A stretch of 64,000 nt of DNA from Nitzschia sp. DOCU1 (taxonomy: Eukaryota > Bacillariophyta > Bacillariophyceae > Bacillariales > Bacillariaceae): NCBI GenBank assembly GCA_951394045.1, contig OX595992.1, forward strand, positions 1,984,001 through 2,048,000, read 5' to 3'. Below are positions 19,969 to 29,421 of this stretch, piece by piece (the first letter of the stretch is position 1; each line of letters starts with the position of its first letter). The position numbers and the translations under genes are program-made. A model generated the notes under the pieces. That model was not told the DNA's origin. It did no database searches and saw only the letters and a list, made by a program, of their open reading frames with translations.

Positions 19969-22026
19969 ATGACAATGGAGAGCACTCGTGTCATGACGAC
20001 GACGACGACAACGCGATTTCTCTGCTTGGTGTTATTGCTTCTTGTCAGTCTTCCGTGGGCAGGATCGTTTCATGTGCCGTGGCATAGCAGCAGCCATGCT
20101 GCGTTTCTTCGGAGGTCTCCCCCACTCTTTTCGACCAGTGCGGATGAAGATTGGAGAGCCTTTCGGGCTCGCCTCATCTTAATGGTAAATGATACGTCCA
20201 CAACTTCGACCTTTATGGACCGCCACAAGCATACCTTCATGCCCCCACCGACTCGGTCTGCTTCCTGGGCCTATGATGCTGGCCTTTTGGTAGAAAAGGG
20301 TTCGATTGTTCTGTCTCGGATCGAACCGAACCTGGCGTGTCCAAATCTCGATCAGCCGTACTTTGGCAAGTGTGTCGTCTTGATTGTCGAACATGACGAC
20401 GAGGAACAAATAACGCAAGGAATCATTTTGAATCGACCCTCGGATTTGAAAATGGACAGTCAAGGAAATGTCATTTTTGGTAGTGACTCAAACCATGCGG
20501 ATAGAAGTAGTAGTGGTGGAGACTACTCGACGATGATTCGACTGGAAGAATTTGATGAAGAATATGCCAAGGCTCGAAAACGAGAGGAATGGCGCATGTT
20601 CTTTGGAGGTGAAATTGCCACCTTGGAAGTTGATGATGACGACGAAGTCCAGGAAGAAACACCCATTGACGATTTTGACGACAACGACCGAGACGACTCG
20701 GACGAAGAAGTCATGATTGTGTGCTTGCACAACATTACGTCTCCCCGGGCTCAGGAGCTATCCGATCAAATTCTTCCTGGGGTTTACATGACGAGCCATG
20801 CTTCCGCGCGATCGTTAGTGGCGTCAGGGGAAGCAACACCCGAATCCTTTTATCTGTTTTACGGCTTTTGTGGATGGGACCCATACCAGCTGCAGACCGA
20901 GGTTCAAAACGGTTCCTGGTACCTGGCCTCGATTAGTCCTCGAACACTATGGAACGAGCTTGCGGTTCTCAGAGATGATGCCTACGATACTCAACTAGCA
21001 GGTTTGGACATGTGGGAGAACCTCATCCACAAAATTGGCAAAAGTAGTGAAGTTGCCCAGGATATTGCTGGATGCGCCGACAGCAACGACTTTTCGGATC
21101 TCATGCTCATGGAATGGGTCACGCAAACGTTAACAGCAACGCCACACCGAGGATCGGTGAATGCTGGAATTGACGATGCGTTGATTTACCGAGCTCTCCA
21201 TGCCGCCGACCGACCTCCCGTCCAAGCGGGGAGCCTTTTGCGAGGTTCAAGCTTGCCGGAATCTCCGTATCTATTTGACGATCAATTCCTTCACAAGTCC
21301 ACCGTTTTGGTTCTGCACGAGGACGACGAAGCATCCATCGGTATGATACTCAATTTACCTACTTCTGAAATTTTGTCCGTACCAATCAATAACAGTACGA
21401 CAGCAAATTTTACGATCCGATATGGTGGACCTTCCAACGACGAGAGAATGGAGGACAACAATGACGATTACAATGATGGAGACCAACAAGAATCCATGAT
21501 ATTTTTGCATTGCAGTGCCGGGTTAAAGTTTTTCGGGACGGGCAAGCCCCTCGTATTTGGAGACGAGAATGGTGTCTGGACCTGCACCAAGGACCAGGCT
21601 GCAAAAGCCATTGACCTTGGATTCGGTGTGGCAGATGAATTTATGGTAGTCAAAGGTTTTTGTCAGTGGGAAAAGGAGGCTGGCGCTGGTGGAGTGTTGG
21701 GACAGGTCATGTCTGGAAACTTAGAAGTCGTTGCGTCCGATAAAATTGATGGCGCTTGGACAACACTACGTCGTCAGACGCAATTGAGCAATGATTCGCT
21801 CCGGGAAAACTTGAAGCTGGCAAACGATGCATGGCTACAAGCATCGGACGATGAAACTGCTTTGACAGAAGAAAAGCCAAGAGTTGTGTTTGGCTCTACC
21901 GTATTGGTCGACGAGCTCGCGGACAGGGCATTTTCGACATGGGTCGAGCTTCACCTGCTCCAGGAAGAAGAGGTAGAAGACAACGACACAGAGGACTCCT
22001 CCTCGACACACGAAGGAGAAATATAA
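19969..22026 (+). CDS. Plastid-type protein with two AlgH/UPF0301 (DUF179) domains
   Basis: 685 residues, single exon. A hydrophobic signal segment at about 16-33 ends 'WAGSFHVP', the small-residue/Phe plastid import pattern, followed by a basic Ser-rich stretch. The first DUF179 domain starts near residue 103 ('GSIVLSRIEPNLACPNLDQ', then 'FGKCVVLIVEHDDE' and 'GIILNRPSDL'). The second starts near 422 ('AGSLLRGSSLPESP', 'STVLVLHEDDEASIGMILNLP'). Both have acidic insertions. Bacterial AlgH is a single-domain protein of about 185 residues with no settled biochemical role; in plants UPF0301 proteins are plastid-predicted. The tandem arrangement is seen directly; function is not assigned. Confidence 0.8.
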   Translation: MTMESTRVMTTTTTTRFLCLVLLLLVSLPWAGSFHVPWHSSSHAAFLRRSPPLFSTSADEDWRAFRARLILMVNDTSTTSTFMDRHKHTFMPPPTRSASWAYDAGLLVEKGSIVLSRIEPNLACPNLDQPYFGKCVVLIVEHDDEEQITQGIILNRPSDLKMDSQGNVIFGSDSNHADRSSSGGDYSTMIRLEEFDEEYAKARKREEWRMFFGGEIATLEVDDDDEVQEETPIDDFDDNDRDDSDEEVMIVCLHNITSPRAQELSDQILPGVYMTSHASARSLVASGEATPESFYLFYGFCGWDPYQLQTEVQNGSWYLASISPRTLWNELAVLRDDAYDTQLAGLDMWENLIHKIGKSSEVAQDIAGCADSNDFSDLMLMEWVTQTLTATPHRGSVNAGIDDALIYRALHAADRPPVQAGSLLRGSSLPESPYLFDDQFLHKSTVLVLHEDDEASIGMILNLPTSEILSVPINNSTTANFTIRYGGPSNDERMEDNNDDYNDGDQQESMIFLHCSAGLKFFGTGKPLVFGDENGVWTCTKDQAAKAIDLGFGVADEFMVVKGFCQWEKEAGAGGVLGQVMSGNLEVVASDKIDGAWTTLRRQTQLSNDSLRENLKLANDAWLQASDDETALTEEKPRVVFGSTVLVDELADRAFSTWVELHLLQEEEVEDNDTEDSSSTHEGEI

Positions 22027-22629
22027 CACTCAACCGAGGAGGTCACAGTTTCTATGCTATTGACAGCGGCACCTTACCACCTGCAAGCCCCGAAAACGTC
22101 GCTCCCACTCTCCACTTTCATCATCTACACGATTGACACAATTTCACGGCCAAGAGACCGAACTATCTTTGTCTCTGGCTCGAAACAATGTGCGCTCTTT
22201 GAAATCATTCTGCACTTTCCTCTTCGTTTGCCACCGCTATTTCTAGACAAGGTCATGGGGTGTTGCAAACCATTTTTTAATAGCTCTTAGCCAGCCACTG
22301 GTGCCATGACCATTCTACTTCTTTTCCCTTGATATATTGTAGTGACATGCTTCTGTTTCGCTTCTACTCTACTAGCTAGCGAACTCGGCATGAAAAAAAT
22401 CGACTACCCTGTTCTATTGTCCAGAATTCTGCCAGGGCAGCATCGTCGTGTACTTGCAAGCATTGGAGCAATGAATGATGCTAGAGAAGGAGACTTTGTG
22501 TGTATCTGTAGACCACGTGACAGAAGTCCACTATCGGTATCGTACTATGGTAGTAAGAGTTCCCTCGACTACTGTAGCAAAACTTCCCTACGAGTCAAAT
22601 TAATCGAACTCTTGCCAATACATGCTACT
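22027..22629. other. Intergenic region left of the composite transposon
   Basis: About 600 bp between the AlgH-domain gene and the left TIR. A frame can be drawn through it into the element but it has no protein-like features. A CACGTG box lies at about 22513. Confidence 0.35.
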
Positions 22630-22875
22630 GGAGCATGCGGGCATGTGCCCCTGGCGAACTCCAGGGCTATTCAAAGAGAATGCCGTTTCGTATTTGGTCA
22701 TTATGCATTAACTAAAAAAATATCTTCAAGAATCGCCAACATAGGTAGTAACATACATTTACCTAATGTTAGCCTATGTCAGCCTATGTCAGCTTTTTTC
22801 AGCCTATGTCAGCTTTTTTCAGCCTATGTCAGCTTTTTTAAGCCTTTACCTACCTACCTACGTTGGCCGTTCGCC
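22630..22875 (+). repeat. Left terminal inverted repeat
   Basis: Reads from GGAGCATGCGGGCAT inward and is the diverged reverse complement of 33222-33456. The outer 35 bp and the inner 50 bp are best conserved; the middle is AT-rich and drifted. It contains the three 20-bp tandem units at 22781-22840. Confidence 0.75.
22781..22840 (+). repeat. Three 20-bp tandem repeats in the left TIR
   Basis: Units at 22781-22800, 22801-22820 and 22821-22840 share the sequence agcctatgtcagctttttt plus one variable base, preceded by a partial unit at 22771-22780. The same unit recurs inverted in the right TIR. Repeated subterminal motifs are typical transposase-binding sites; that role is inferred. Confidence 0.85.
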
Positions 22876-24224
22876 AATATTCAAACCGCGGGAATTCGCC
22901 CTCAAAACATCACAGAATTCTTCTTTCTCACAACGAGCAGCAAGACGACAACACAACAAATCACGACAATGGCAGATCCCCCTGTTGCCTCGGATGCTGA
23001 TCCATCTCGGCATGGTCGTGTAGCAGGCGGTGCAGGACGAGTTCTTGGTGGCCGAGCAGGACAACGAGATGGTGGGGCTGGTGGGGCTGGGCGCCACCAG
23101 CAGCAAGTCGAACAACAACCACAAGTAGCTTTGGCGGGTGGTGCTGGCCGTGCAGGCCATCATGGCGGTCGCGGTGCTGGTCGTGCAGGTCAAGTTCTTT
23201 TTGGAGGAGTTGCTGGTGGTCGTGGTGGTGAACAAGAACCAGCTGATGCTGGCCACGGAGGAGGCCAATTTCGTGGCGGTGGCCGTGGACAAATGCAACA
23301 ACCTGCGGCAGCTGGTGGGGCTGGCCGTGCAGCAGGCCGAGTGCTTGGCCGTGGTAATGAAGGACCAGCTGATGCTGGACATGCAGGCTGAGTTCTTGGC
23401 CGTGGTCCTGGTCGTGGCCACCCAATACAACAAGAACCTGCACAAGGTGGTGCTGGCCAAGCTCTTGCTGGTCGTGGTCGTGGTCGTGGTGCCCATGTTG
23501 CAGCTGCTGTTCCACCCATCACCCCAGCCAAAATCCTTCAACGTGGATTGGCATTAATTGGGTTTCAAGCACCACAACAAGGCAGTGCAAGAACCCTTGC
23601 TCGCCGCTTTCGGGGTGGCTTTGGTCCGTCATCCGAAGCGTTGGCTTCCCTCTACAACGACTTGGTCCAAAACATTGCTCTCCTAGACGAAAGGACAGCT
23701 AACAATTTGGTGTCGATAAAACAAAAAACGTTGTCAATCAACTTGAAAGACTATTTGATTGCAATGCATTGGCTCAAGACCTACGATCTTGAGTCCAATC
23801 TTGCAGGACAATTTGGCTACAACGAAAAAACGATTCGTATCAAAAACGCGGGCCTACACTAGATGGATTCAGGTGATGATGGAGGTCAAAGTGGTGTTTA
23901 ATAATGCTATTCCTGATGAAGACATTGGGTTTATCATTTCGGTTGATGGGGTTCATTGTACCATCTTTGAACCCCGAAAACAACCGGGTACCCAATGGTA
24001 CTCGCACAAACACAATGGTCCAGCTCTCACCTATGAGCTGGCCATTGCAATTCACGGCAACGGTGGGTTAGTGAACGTTCGGGGTCCGTTTCCTGCATCA
24101 CAGCACGACATCACGACCTTTCGTGGTGGAAAGAAGACGGAAGAGAAAGATCCTGATGCCTTGCAATTCAAGATTCCGGAAAACAAGAGGGCAATTGGTG
24201 ACTCTGGTTATAGAGGCGAGCCGG

Positions 24225-24757
24225 TGCACTACGTCGTTTGTAGGATCGAAATAGTTGTGAAAAAATTATGGCTAAGTTAAAAACTAGATGTATTTCTCAT
24301 GCAAGTTGTCTCGTAGGCTCTCGTAGTTCTAGTAGAGTCGAGACCTTTGACATGCATCGACAACAATCCGAACAGGAGGTTGATGCATCTTGTAGTAGAT
24401 TAGCTACGACGTTGTACTAGGGTTCTTTGGACGTCGTCAGCTACTCTGGAATAAAGTATAGTCACCGCAATGTCATCGAGGTGCCAGATCTTAGGTGGCA
24501 TTGACACTAGGATCTCATCGGCATTCGACCAGCAGGAGTCATGCGCGATGCCTGTGTCGTGCAACGTCACGTCGTCGGTGACGTCAATAGGTTATGGGCC
24601 TGTCCGAGGATGTCCGAGACCGGCCTAGCGTCCGCGTCCGCGCGCAACGCTTTCGTCATGCTACGTCATCACACATGATGTCGCACATGACTAAGTAGAC
24701 TAATAATTTTGGACTACAATCATTCGAAGGAGTCGACGTGCAAAGCAGTGTACTGCA
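24225..24757 (-). repeat. 3' LTR (533 bp)
   Basis: Begins TGCACTACG and ends GTACTGCA on the plus strand, so it has the usual TG...CA ends. It matches 29422-29954 base for base by eye. It contains the palindrome TGACGTCA at 24579-24586 and several further ACGTCA half-sites. Confidence 0.95.
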
Positions 24758-24766
24758 CCCGCCCCC
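24758..24766 (-). other. Polypurine tract
   Basis: On the element's coding strand GGGGGCGGG sits immediately before the 3' LTR, where the plus-strand primer (PPT) is expected. One C interrupts the purine run. Confidence 0.7.
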
Positions 24767-24784
24767 ATGACGGAGGGACAGGAC

Positions 24785-27700
24785 TTAACTATGATACGGA
24801 TGTATGTTACGAATGTTCCAAGTCTGAGTAACGGCACCCTTCTGGATACGTACTGTACCGTTGTCATTCACGGCGACGATTGGATACGGACCATCGTAGG
24901 GGTTAGCACCGAACTTACGTTGTTGGTCCTGCTTGATCATGATCTGTTGGCCTGCGCGATACTCATACGGCAATCGCGTTTTGTTTTCTGCCGCATTGTT
25001 CTTCGCAATGCGTTGCATCTTGCGCTCACGGATGAGCTTCCAATTAGCTTCGAAGCGGGTGTTGAGAATAGCATCTCTACCGAATACTAGTTGCATCGGC
25101 GTAGCCTGTAGCGTAGTGTGGTATGTCGCGCGAACGGCGAACATCACGGCTGCCAGGATTCCATCGAGTCCGACTGTATCGTCTGAGTGCTGCAGTTCAA
25201 ACGTACGAATCATGTTCCCGATAGTTTGGTGTACTCGTTCGAGTATTGCGTTCGCCTGCGGATTCCTCGCAGTGATTGGGCGCGCAAGCACGCCGTAGTC
25301 TTCCTTGACCATTCGCCGGAATTCGCCCATGAACTCCGTACCGCGGTCATAAATAACCTGTTGCGGCCACGGGTATCTCGTGAACCACGTCTTTTCGGCT
25401 AATTCGGCGATACTAAAAGCCTCTTTATTGGGTACGCGAACCATCTCAAACCAGCCAGTTGCCGGATCAATCATGGTAAGGCACCAAAGCTCGAGTTGTT
25501 TCTGTTTACCCTTATTTCGTTTACCCTGGTTAATCGAGTAGGGGCCTATGAGATCGACACATAGGATTTCCCAAGGTTCGCTCTCGGGTTCCTTAATTGG
25601 TAGGTGCCCGTACTTAAGGGTCTTGCGTTTTGTTAATTGGCACAACCTGCATTTTTTGCAGATATCGACGACATCGGCTCGCAGTCCTTTCCAGTAGAAG
25701 TGCTGCCGAATCGTGTGCTCTGTTCGGGTCTCGCCCGGATGACACAGTGTCTCGTGGTACCACTCAACGCATCGGCGTTGGAGTGACTGCGGAATAACTA
25801 TCTTACCATCTCTAACTACTAGAGGACGTTTCTTACCGCCCCCACGAAAAACCTTTACACTATATCTACTGTCCAACGCTGCCTTTTGGAGCAGCGCGGT
25901 ATCTTTTCGCTGATGTCGCATAATGTACTTGTAGGTAAGGGGGAAGACGCTTTCAGGTAGTTCGTCGCCCCCAAAGTACTCTGCGAAATTGGCCTCGGTA
26001 AAGGGCTTTTCGTCCTTACCAAGTCGACTAAGAGCGTCCGCTACTACATTCGTCTCACCTCGAACGTAGACGAGTTCGGGACCATACTCTTCGAGGATGA
26101 GTCGCCAGCGCATAACGCGTTCGGTATTGAAGTTTTTATAGGTTAGATTCTTGTGGTCGGTGTAGACGCGAATCTGTTGACCTAGGAGAATCGTACGGAA
26201 CTCCTTGAGTGTCTCTACAATAGCTAGTAGTTCCCGCTCGGTAGTAGTATACCGTGTCTGCGCGGGATTGAGTTTGCGACTATAGAACGCGATAGGCTTA
26301 CCGTTCTGCGAGATGACCGCGCCAAGCTGCGTGTCGCTCGCGTCAGTATGTATATCAAACGGTAGATGAAAGTTCGGGTAAGTTAGGAGAACCTCCTTAC
26401 TTATTATTTTCTTCATCGTGTCAAATGCCTCTTGGTGCGCGCCGGTCCACTCCCACTTAGCTGTTTTCGACGTAAGTGATGCGAGCGGGGCGAGGATGTG
26501 CGAACGGCGCACCCACATGTCGCGATAATAATTCACGATACCGATGAAAGCGCGTAGTTCCTTTTTATTGCGCGGTGCGAGCATGGCTTGGATTGCTTGC
26601 ACTTTGGTTGCTACTGGTTGGATGCCGTCGCGGGTAATCCAGTAGCCAAGGTATTCGAGCTCCGCTTTCGCGAAGAAGGACTTCTTGATGTTCACCTTGA
26701 GTCCCGTGTCTTTCAGACGTTGTAGTACCACGTCGAGTTTCTCTAGGTGGTCTAGGTAACTACCCTTAGTAAGTACTAGAAGATCGTCTATGTACGTACG
26801 TATGTACTCTAGGTCTGCGAACAGCGACGACATCTTTTCCTGGAAGATATCGGGGCTATTGCTGAGTCCCATAGGTAGTCGCTGCATCTCATATTTTCCC
26901 CATGGGAAGACGAGAGTGCAAAGTTTCTTTGCGTTCGGACTAAGTTCCACATGGTAGTAGCCCATGTTTAGGTCTAAACTAGTAGCGTACTGAAAACCTT
27001 CTAGTTTTAACAGTAGCTCTTGTATCTTTGGTAGCGGGAATGGCTTCCGCTTGATTCGCTTGTTGAGCTCGCGAAAGTCGTTTATGAATCGTACCGTCTT
27101 GTCCTTCTTTGGTATGATGAACGACGGTGCCGCCCATTCAGAGCGGTTAACTTTCTTTAGTACGCCGACTGCGCAGAGGCGATCGACCTCGTCGCGTAGC
27201 GTCTGTTCATATGCCTTCGGCACTGGATATGGCCTCGCATGATATGGCGTGACATTAGGCTTTAGCTCGATATCATAGGGCTCGCCTTTCCAAGTGCCGA
27301 GCGTGCCGTCAAAGAGCGTCTCATGTTTCTGAAGAAGCGTCTTGAGGGCGGATTTATCTTCTTCCGACAGATGGTCCATCTCGGAGATTTTCTGCGGAAT
27401 GTCCGCTGGGGCATATTTAGCGTCTAAGATTTGTTTAATAGACTTGGCACCACCATCTGCGTCGGCCTGCCAGGCGTCTTCGTCGGGCGTCTCGCCATAT
27501 ATCTTCATTGCTATAGCAGCTGAGTCCCATTCGACTTCCCTTGTCTTGAAGTCGAACTTGACACCTAGTTCTTGCAGAAGATCTCTGCCAATGATCATGT
27601 CGTAGTTGCCAAGGTCGGATGTCACCTGGAAGACCCATTCAATCACCCTATTGGCATGAAATTCCGGAAGTTTAAACTGGATTTTTACTTCGCGGTGTGT

Positions 27701-28156
27701 CTCGACGACACCTCCAGCTGTCGTGAAGGTGGTTCTCGATGGTGTCGTCCTGACACGTAGTTTCTTGACATGTTTCTCGGAGATCAGTCCTCGTGATGCT
27801 CCGGTGTCTAGTAGCGTCGTCAACGCTGCCGCCTTGGCCTTGCCTAGGCGCGTGTTAATTTGCGCGAAACAGTACGGAATTTCGTCTGGCGCGGTTTTCT
27901 GGCGTTTTGGTGAGCTCCGGTTGTACAGTCGTGTTATCGCGTGCGATTCCGCCGCGATACGGTAATTAATGCATTGGTCCAATGAGGCGAAGACCTCGCC
28001 CGGCTCGGACGGTATATAGACGGATGGGCGCGCATGTCGTGCCCCATCGCGTTGCTCGTGGAAAACGAAAACTTCGTCACATCCGCAATTTTTGCGTTTC
28101 CCACCTACTCTTTCAGAGACTTTGTAATAGGATAACTCGTCCTTATGATTATGCAT
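24785..28156 (-). CDS. pol: Pol polyprotein (protease-RT-RNase H-integrase) of the LTR retrotransposon
   Basis: 1123 codons from an internal ATG at 28156 to TAA 24787-24785. The frame stays open upstream to the gag TGA (28195-28193), with just 12 codons between. Domains in order: aspartic protease ('TTLLDTGASRGLIS', flap-side 'YDMIIGRDLL'); reverse transcriptase ('FINDFRELN', 'LPMGLSNSPDIFQ', catalytic 'YIDDLL'); RNase H ('HTDASDTQLGAV', 'TTERELLAI', 'YTDHKNL'); integrase with an HHCC zinc region ('CKKCRLCQ'), the DDE residues in 'CVDLIGPY', 'YDRGTEFMGEF' and 'NPQANAILERVHQ', and a terminal GPY/F module ('YDGPYPIVAV'). Expression is probably as a Gag-Pol fusion by stop-codon readthrough, since no frame change is needed. 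No broken domain is seen. Confidence 0.95.
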   Translation of the reverse strand: MHNHKDELSYYKVSERVGGKRKNCGCDEVFVFHEQRDGARHARPSVYIPSEPGEVFASLDQCINYRIAAESHAITRLYNRSSPKRQKTAPDEIPYCFAQINTRLGKAKAAALTTLLDTGASRGLISEKHVKKLRVRTTPSRTTFTTAGGVVETHREVKIQFKLPEFHANRVIEWVFQVTSDLGNYDMIIGRDLLQELGVKFDFKTREVEWDSAAIAMKIYGETPDEDAWQADADGGAKSIKQILDAKYAPADIPQKISEMDHLSEEDKSALKTLLQKHETLFDGTLGTWKGEPYDIELKPNVTPYHARPYPVPKAYEQTLRDEVDRLCAVGVLKKVNRSEWAAPSFIIPKKDKTVRFINDFRELNKRIKRKPFPLPKIQELLLKLEGFQYATSLDLNMGYYHVELSPNAKKLCTLVFPWGKYEMQRLPMGLSNSPDIFQEKMSSLFADLEYIRTYIDDLLVLTKGSYLDHLEKLDVVLQRLKDTGLKVNIKKSFFAKAELEYLGYWITRDGIQPVATKVQAIQAMLAPRNKKELRAFIGIVNYYRDMWVRRSHILAPLASLTSKTAKWEWTGAHQEAFDTMKKIISKEVLLTYPNFHLPFDIHTDASDTQLGAVISQNGKPIAFYSRKLNPAQTRYTTTERELLAIVETLKEFRTILLGQQIRVYTDHKNLTYKNFNTERVMRWRLILEEYGPELVYVRGETNVVADALSRLGKDEKPFTEANFAEYFGGDELPESVFPLTYKYIMRHQRKDTALLQKAALDSRYSVKVFRGGGKKRPLVVRDGKIVIPQSLQRRCVEWYHETLCHPGETRTEHTIRQHFYWKGLRADVVDICKKCRLCQLTKRKTLKYGHLPIKEPESEPWEILCVDLIGPYSINQGKRNKGKQKQLELWCLTMIDPATGWFEMVRVPNKEAFSIAELAEKTWFTRYPWPQQVIYDRGTEFMGEFRRMVKEDYGVLARPITARNPQANAILERVHQTIGNMIRTFELQHSDDTVGLDGILAAVMFAVRATYHTTLQATPMQLVFGRDAILNTRFEANWKLIRERKMQRIAKNNAAENKTRLPYEYRAGQQIMIKQDQQRKFGANPYDGPYPIVAVNDNGTVRIQKGAVTQTWNIRNIHPYHS

Positions 28157-28192
28157 TAAACTAGATTTTTCGTGTACAACTCGCTCACACCT

Positions 28193-29368
28193 TCAGTTTT
28201 CATCGTCGCTAGCGACAAGGTTAGCCAAGAGTTCGTCCACATTGAAGTTTTCCTCGTCGGGTGGATCAATCGCCTTGCGCTTGCGTTCGTCCTTGACCGC
28301 GTCCTTGACCATGTTCTGGATCATGGCATGCAGTTCTTCTTTCTTGTTGGCGCCGCCATCGTCACGTACCCAAGTACGGTTGCCGTAACGAGGCTTCTTT
28401 TCGCCGTTCTTGATGAAATTTCCGTGGGCGGCAGCCATCTTCTGGGCCTGCGCCACCACCATCTTGCAGTCCCCAGTGTTGTGGGACCAGTTGGGGCCAT
28501 GGTAGGCACATTTAAAGGGAGGAGTCTTGTCATTGGCGCCGCGCTTAGCAGCGGGCTTCGAGTGATCCATTCTCGGGTCTCGCTTCCCCTTCGGAGGATG
28601 GGCGCCATCTGGCTTTGGCTTACGGACGTGATTAGCTTCATGTAACTTTTCAGTGAATTCGAGGCGCTCACAGAACTGGGTGAACTCATCCAAAGTGTGA
28701 TCAATCGGCTCAAAACCTTGTAGGATCATCTGCTGACGCCAACTAGCGGGGATAGCAAACTCTGCATGCTCGATAATCTCGTCCTTGGGTAGCTTGTTCC
28801 TGTCGCCACGCGTAGTATCAAACAACGCCAAATAATGGTTGAGCTGCTGGAAGCGACTGATATACTCCTTCATGGTCATCTCGGGAGGCTTGCGACACAA
28901 ACGGCGCATGTAGCGTTTCTGAGTTTGAAGTGCACGAGCCGGGAGAACGTAATTGGTTACTCCTTGTAGGGTCGCCTTGAGATTTGCAATCGTTTCGTTT
29001 CCAGCGGCTGCTGCCGACTCTTCGAACCTGGCGAGAGCCTTTCCGATGAGGATACGGCGATAGAACTCGTACCTCTGCGGACCAGTGGTCAAGTTCTGCC
29101 CCTTGATCACTTTTTCCGCCTTGTCTTGCAAGCGAAACCAGGTCTCGGCCGACTCGTCGCCATTGAAAGGCAGAATCGAGAGTTCAAACTGAGTCGAGTT
29201 TGGATCGTCGGGAATGTTGCGGCACTTGAAGGTCACAAGCTTCTCTTTGTTCACAATCACTTCCGGTTCACGTTGGATAGGGATTGGAGCGCGTTGAAAA
29301 CCCCTTTTCATCATGTCGTTCCGAGGGATAGCGGCGACGGCCGCGACGGTTGCGTTAGAAAGCTTCAT
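28193..29368 (-). CDS. gag: Gag-like capsid protein of the LTR retrotransposon
   Basis: 391 residues, ATG at 29368, TGA at 28195-28193. The central part has the retrotransposon-gag helical region ('LPFNGDESAETWFRLQDKA', then 'MTMKEYISRFQQLNHYL'). A single Cys/His knuckle of the form C-x2-H-x5-H-x4-C ('CAYHGPNWSHNTGDC') follows, a variant of the CCHC nucleocapsid knuckle found in many gypsy Gag proteins. Basic stretches flank it. The protein should form the particle and bind element RNA in the cytoplasm. Confidence 0.9.
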   Translation of the reverse strand: MKLSNATVAAVAAIPRNDMMKRGFQRAPIPIQREPEVIVNKEKLVTFKCRNIPDDPNSTQFELSILPFNGDESAETWFRLQDKAEKVIKGQNLTTGPQRYEFYRRILIGKALARFEESAAAAGNETIANLKATLQGVTNYVLPARALQTQKRYMRRLCRKPPEMTMKEYISRFQQLNHYLALFDTTRGDRNKLPKDEIIEHAEFAIPASWRQQMILQGFEPIDHTLDEFTQFCERLEFTEKLHEANHVRKPKPDGAHPPKGKRDPRMDHSKPAAKRGANDKTPPFKCAYHGPNWSHNTGDCKMVVAQAQKMAAAHGNFIKNGEKKPRYGNRTWVRDDGGANKKEELHAMIQNMVKDAVKDERKRKAIDPPDEENFNVDELLANLVASDDEN

Positions 29369-29421
29369 CTTGATGGTAAGTTAGTCTTGATCACGACGAT
29401 TGTCGTGGAGTGTTAACACTA

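Noticed and set aside
22342..23391. 349-codon frame from 22342 through the left TIR
   Set aside because: Upstream of 22969 it runs through the TIR and AT-rich flank with no protein character. The real start of the transposase is the ATG at 22969.
22858..23541. Long minus-strand frames opposite the Gly/Arg-rich repeats
   Set aside because: They are mirror frames of a repetitive GC-rich sequence (His/Gln or Thr/Ser runs) without any motif.
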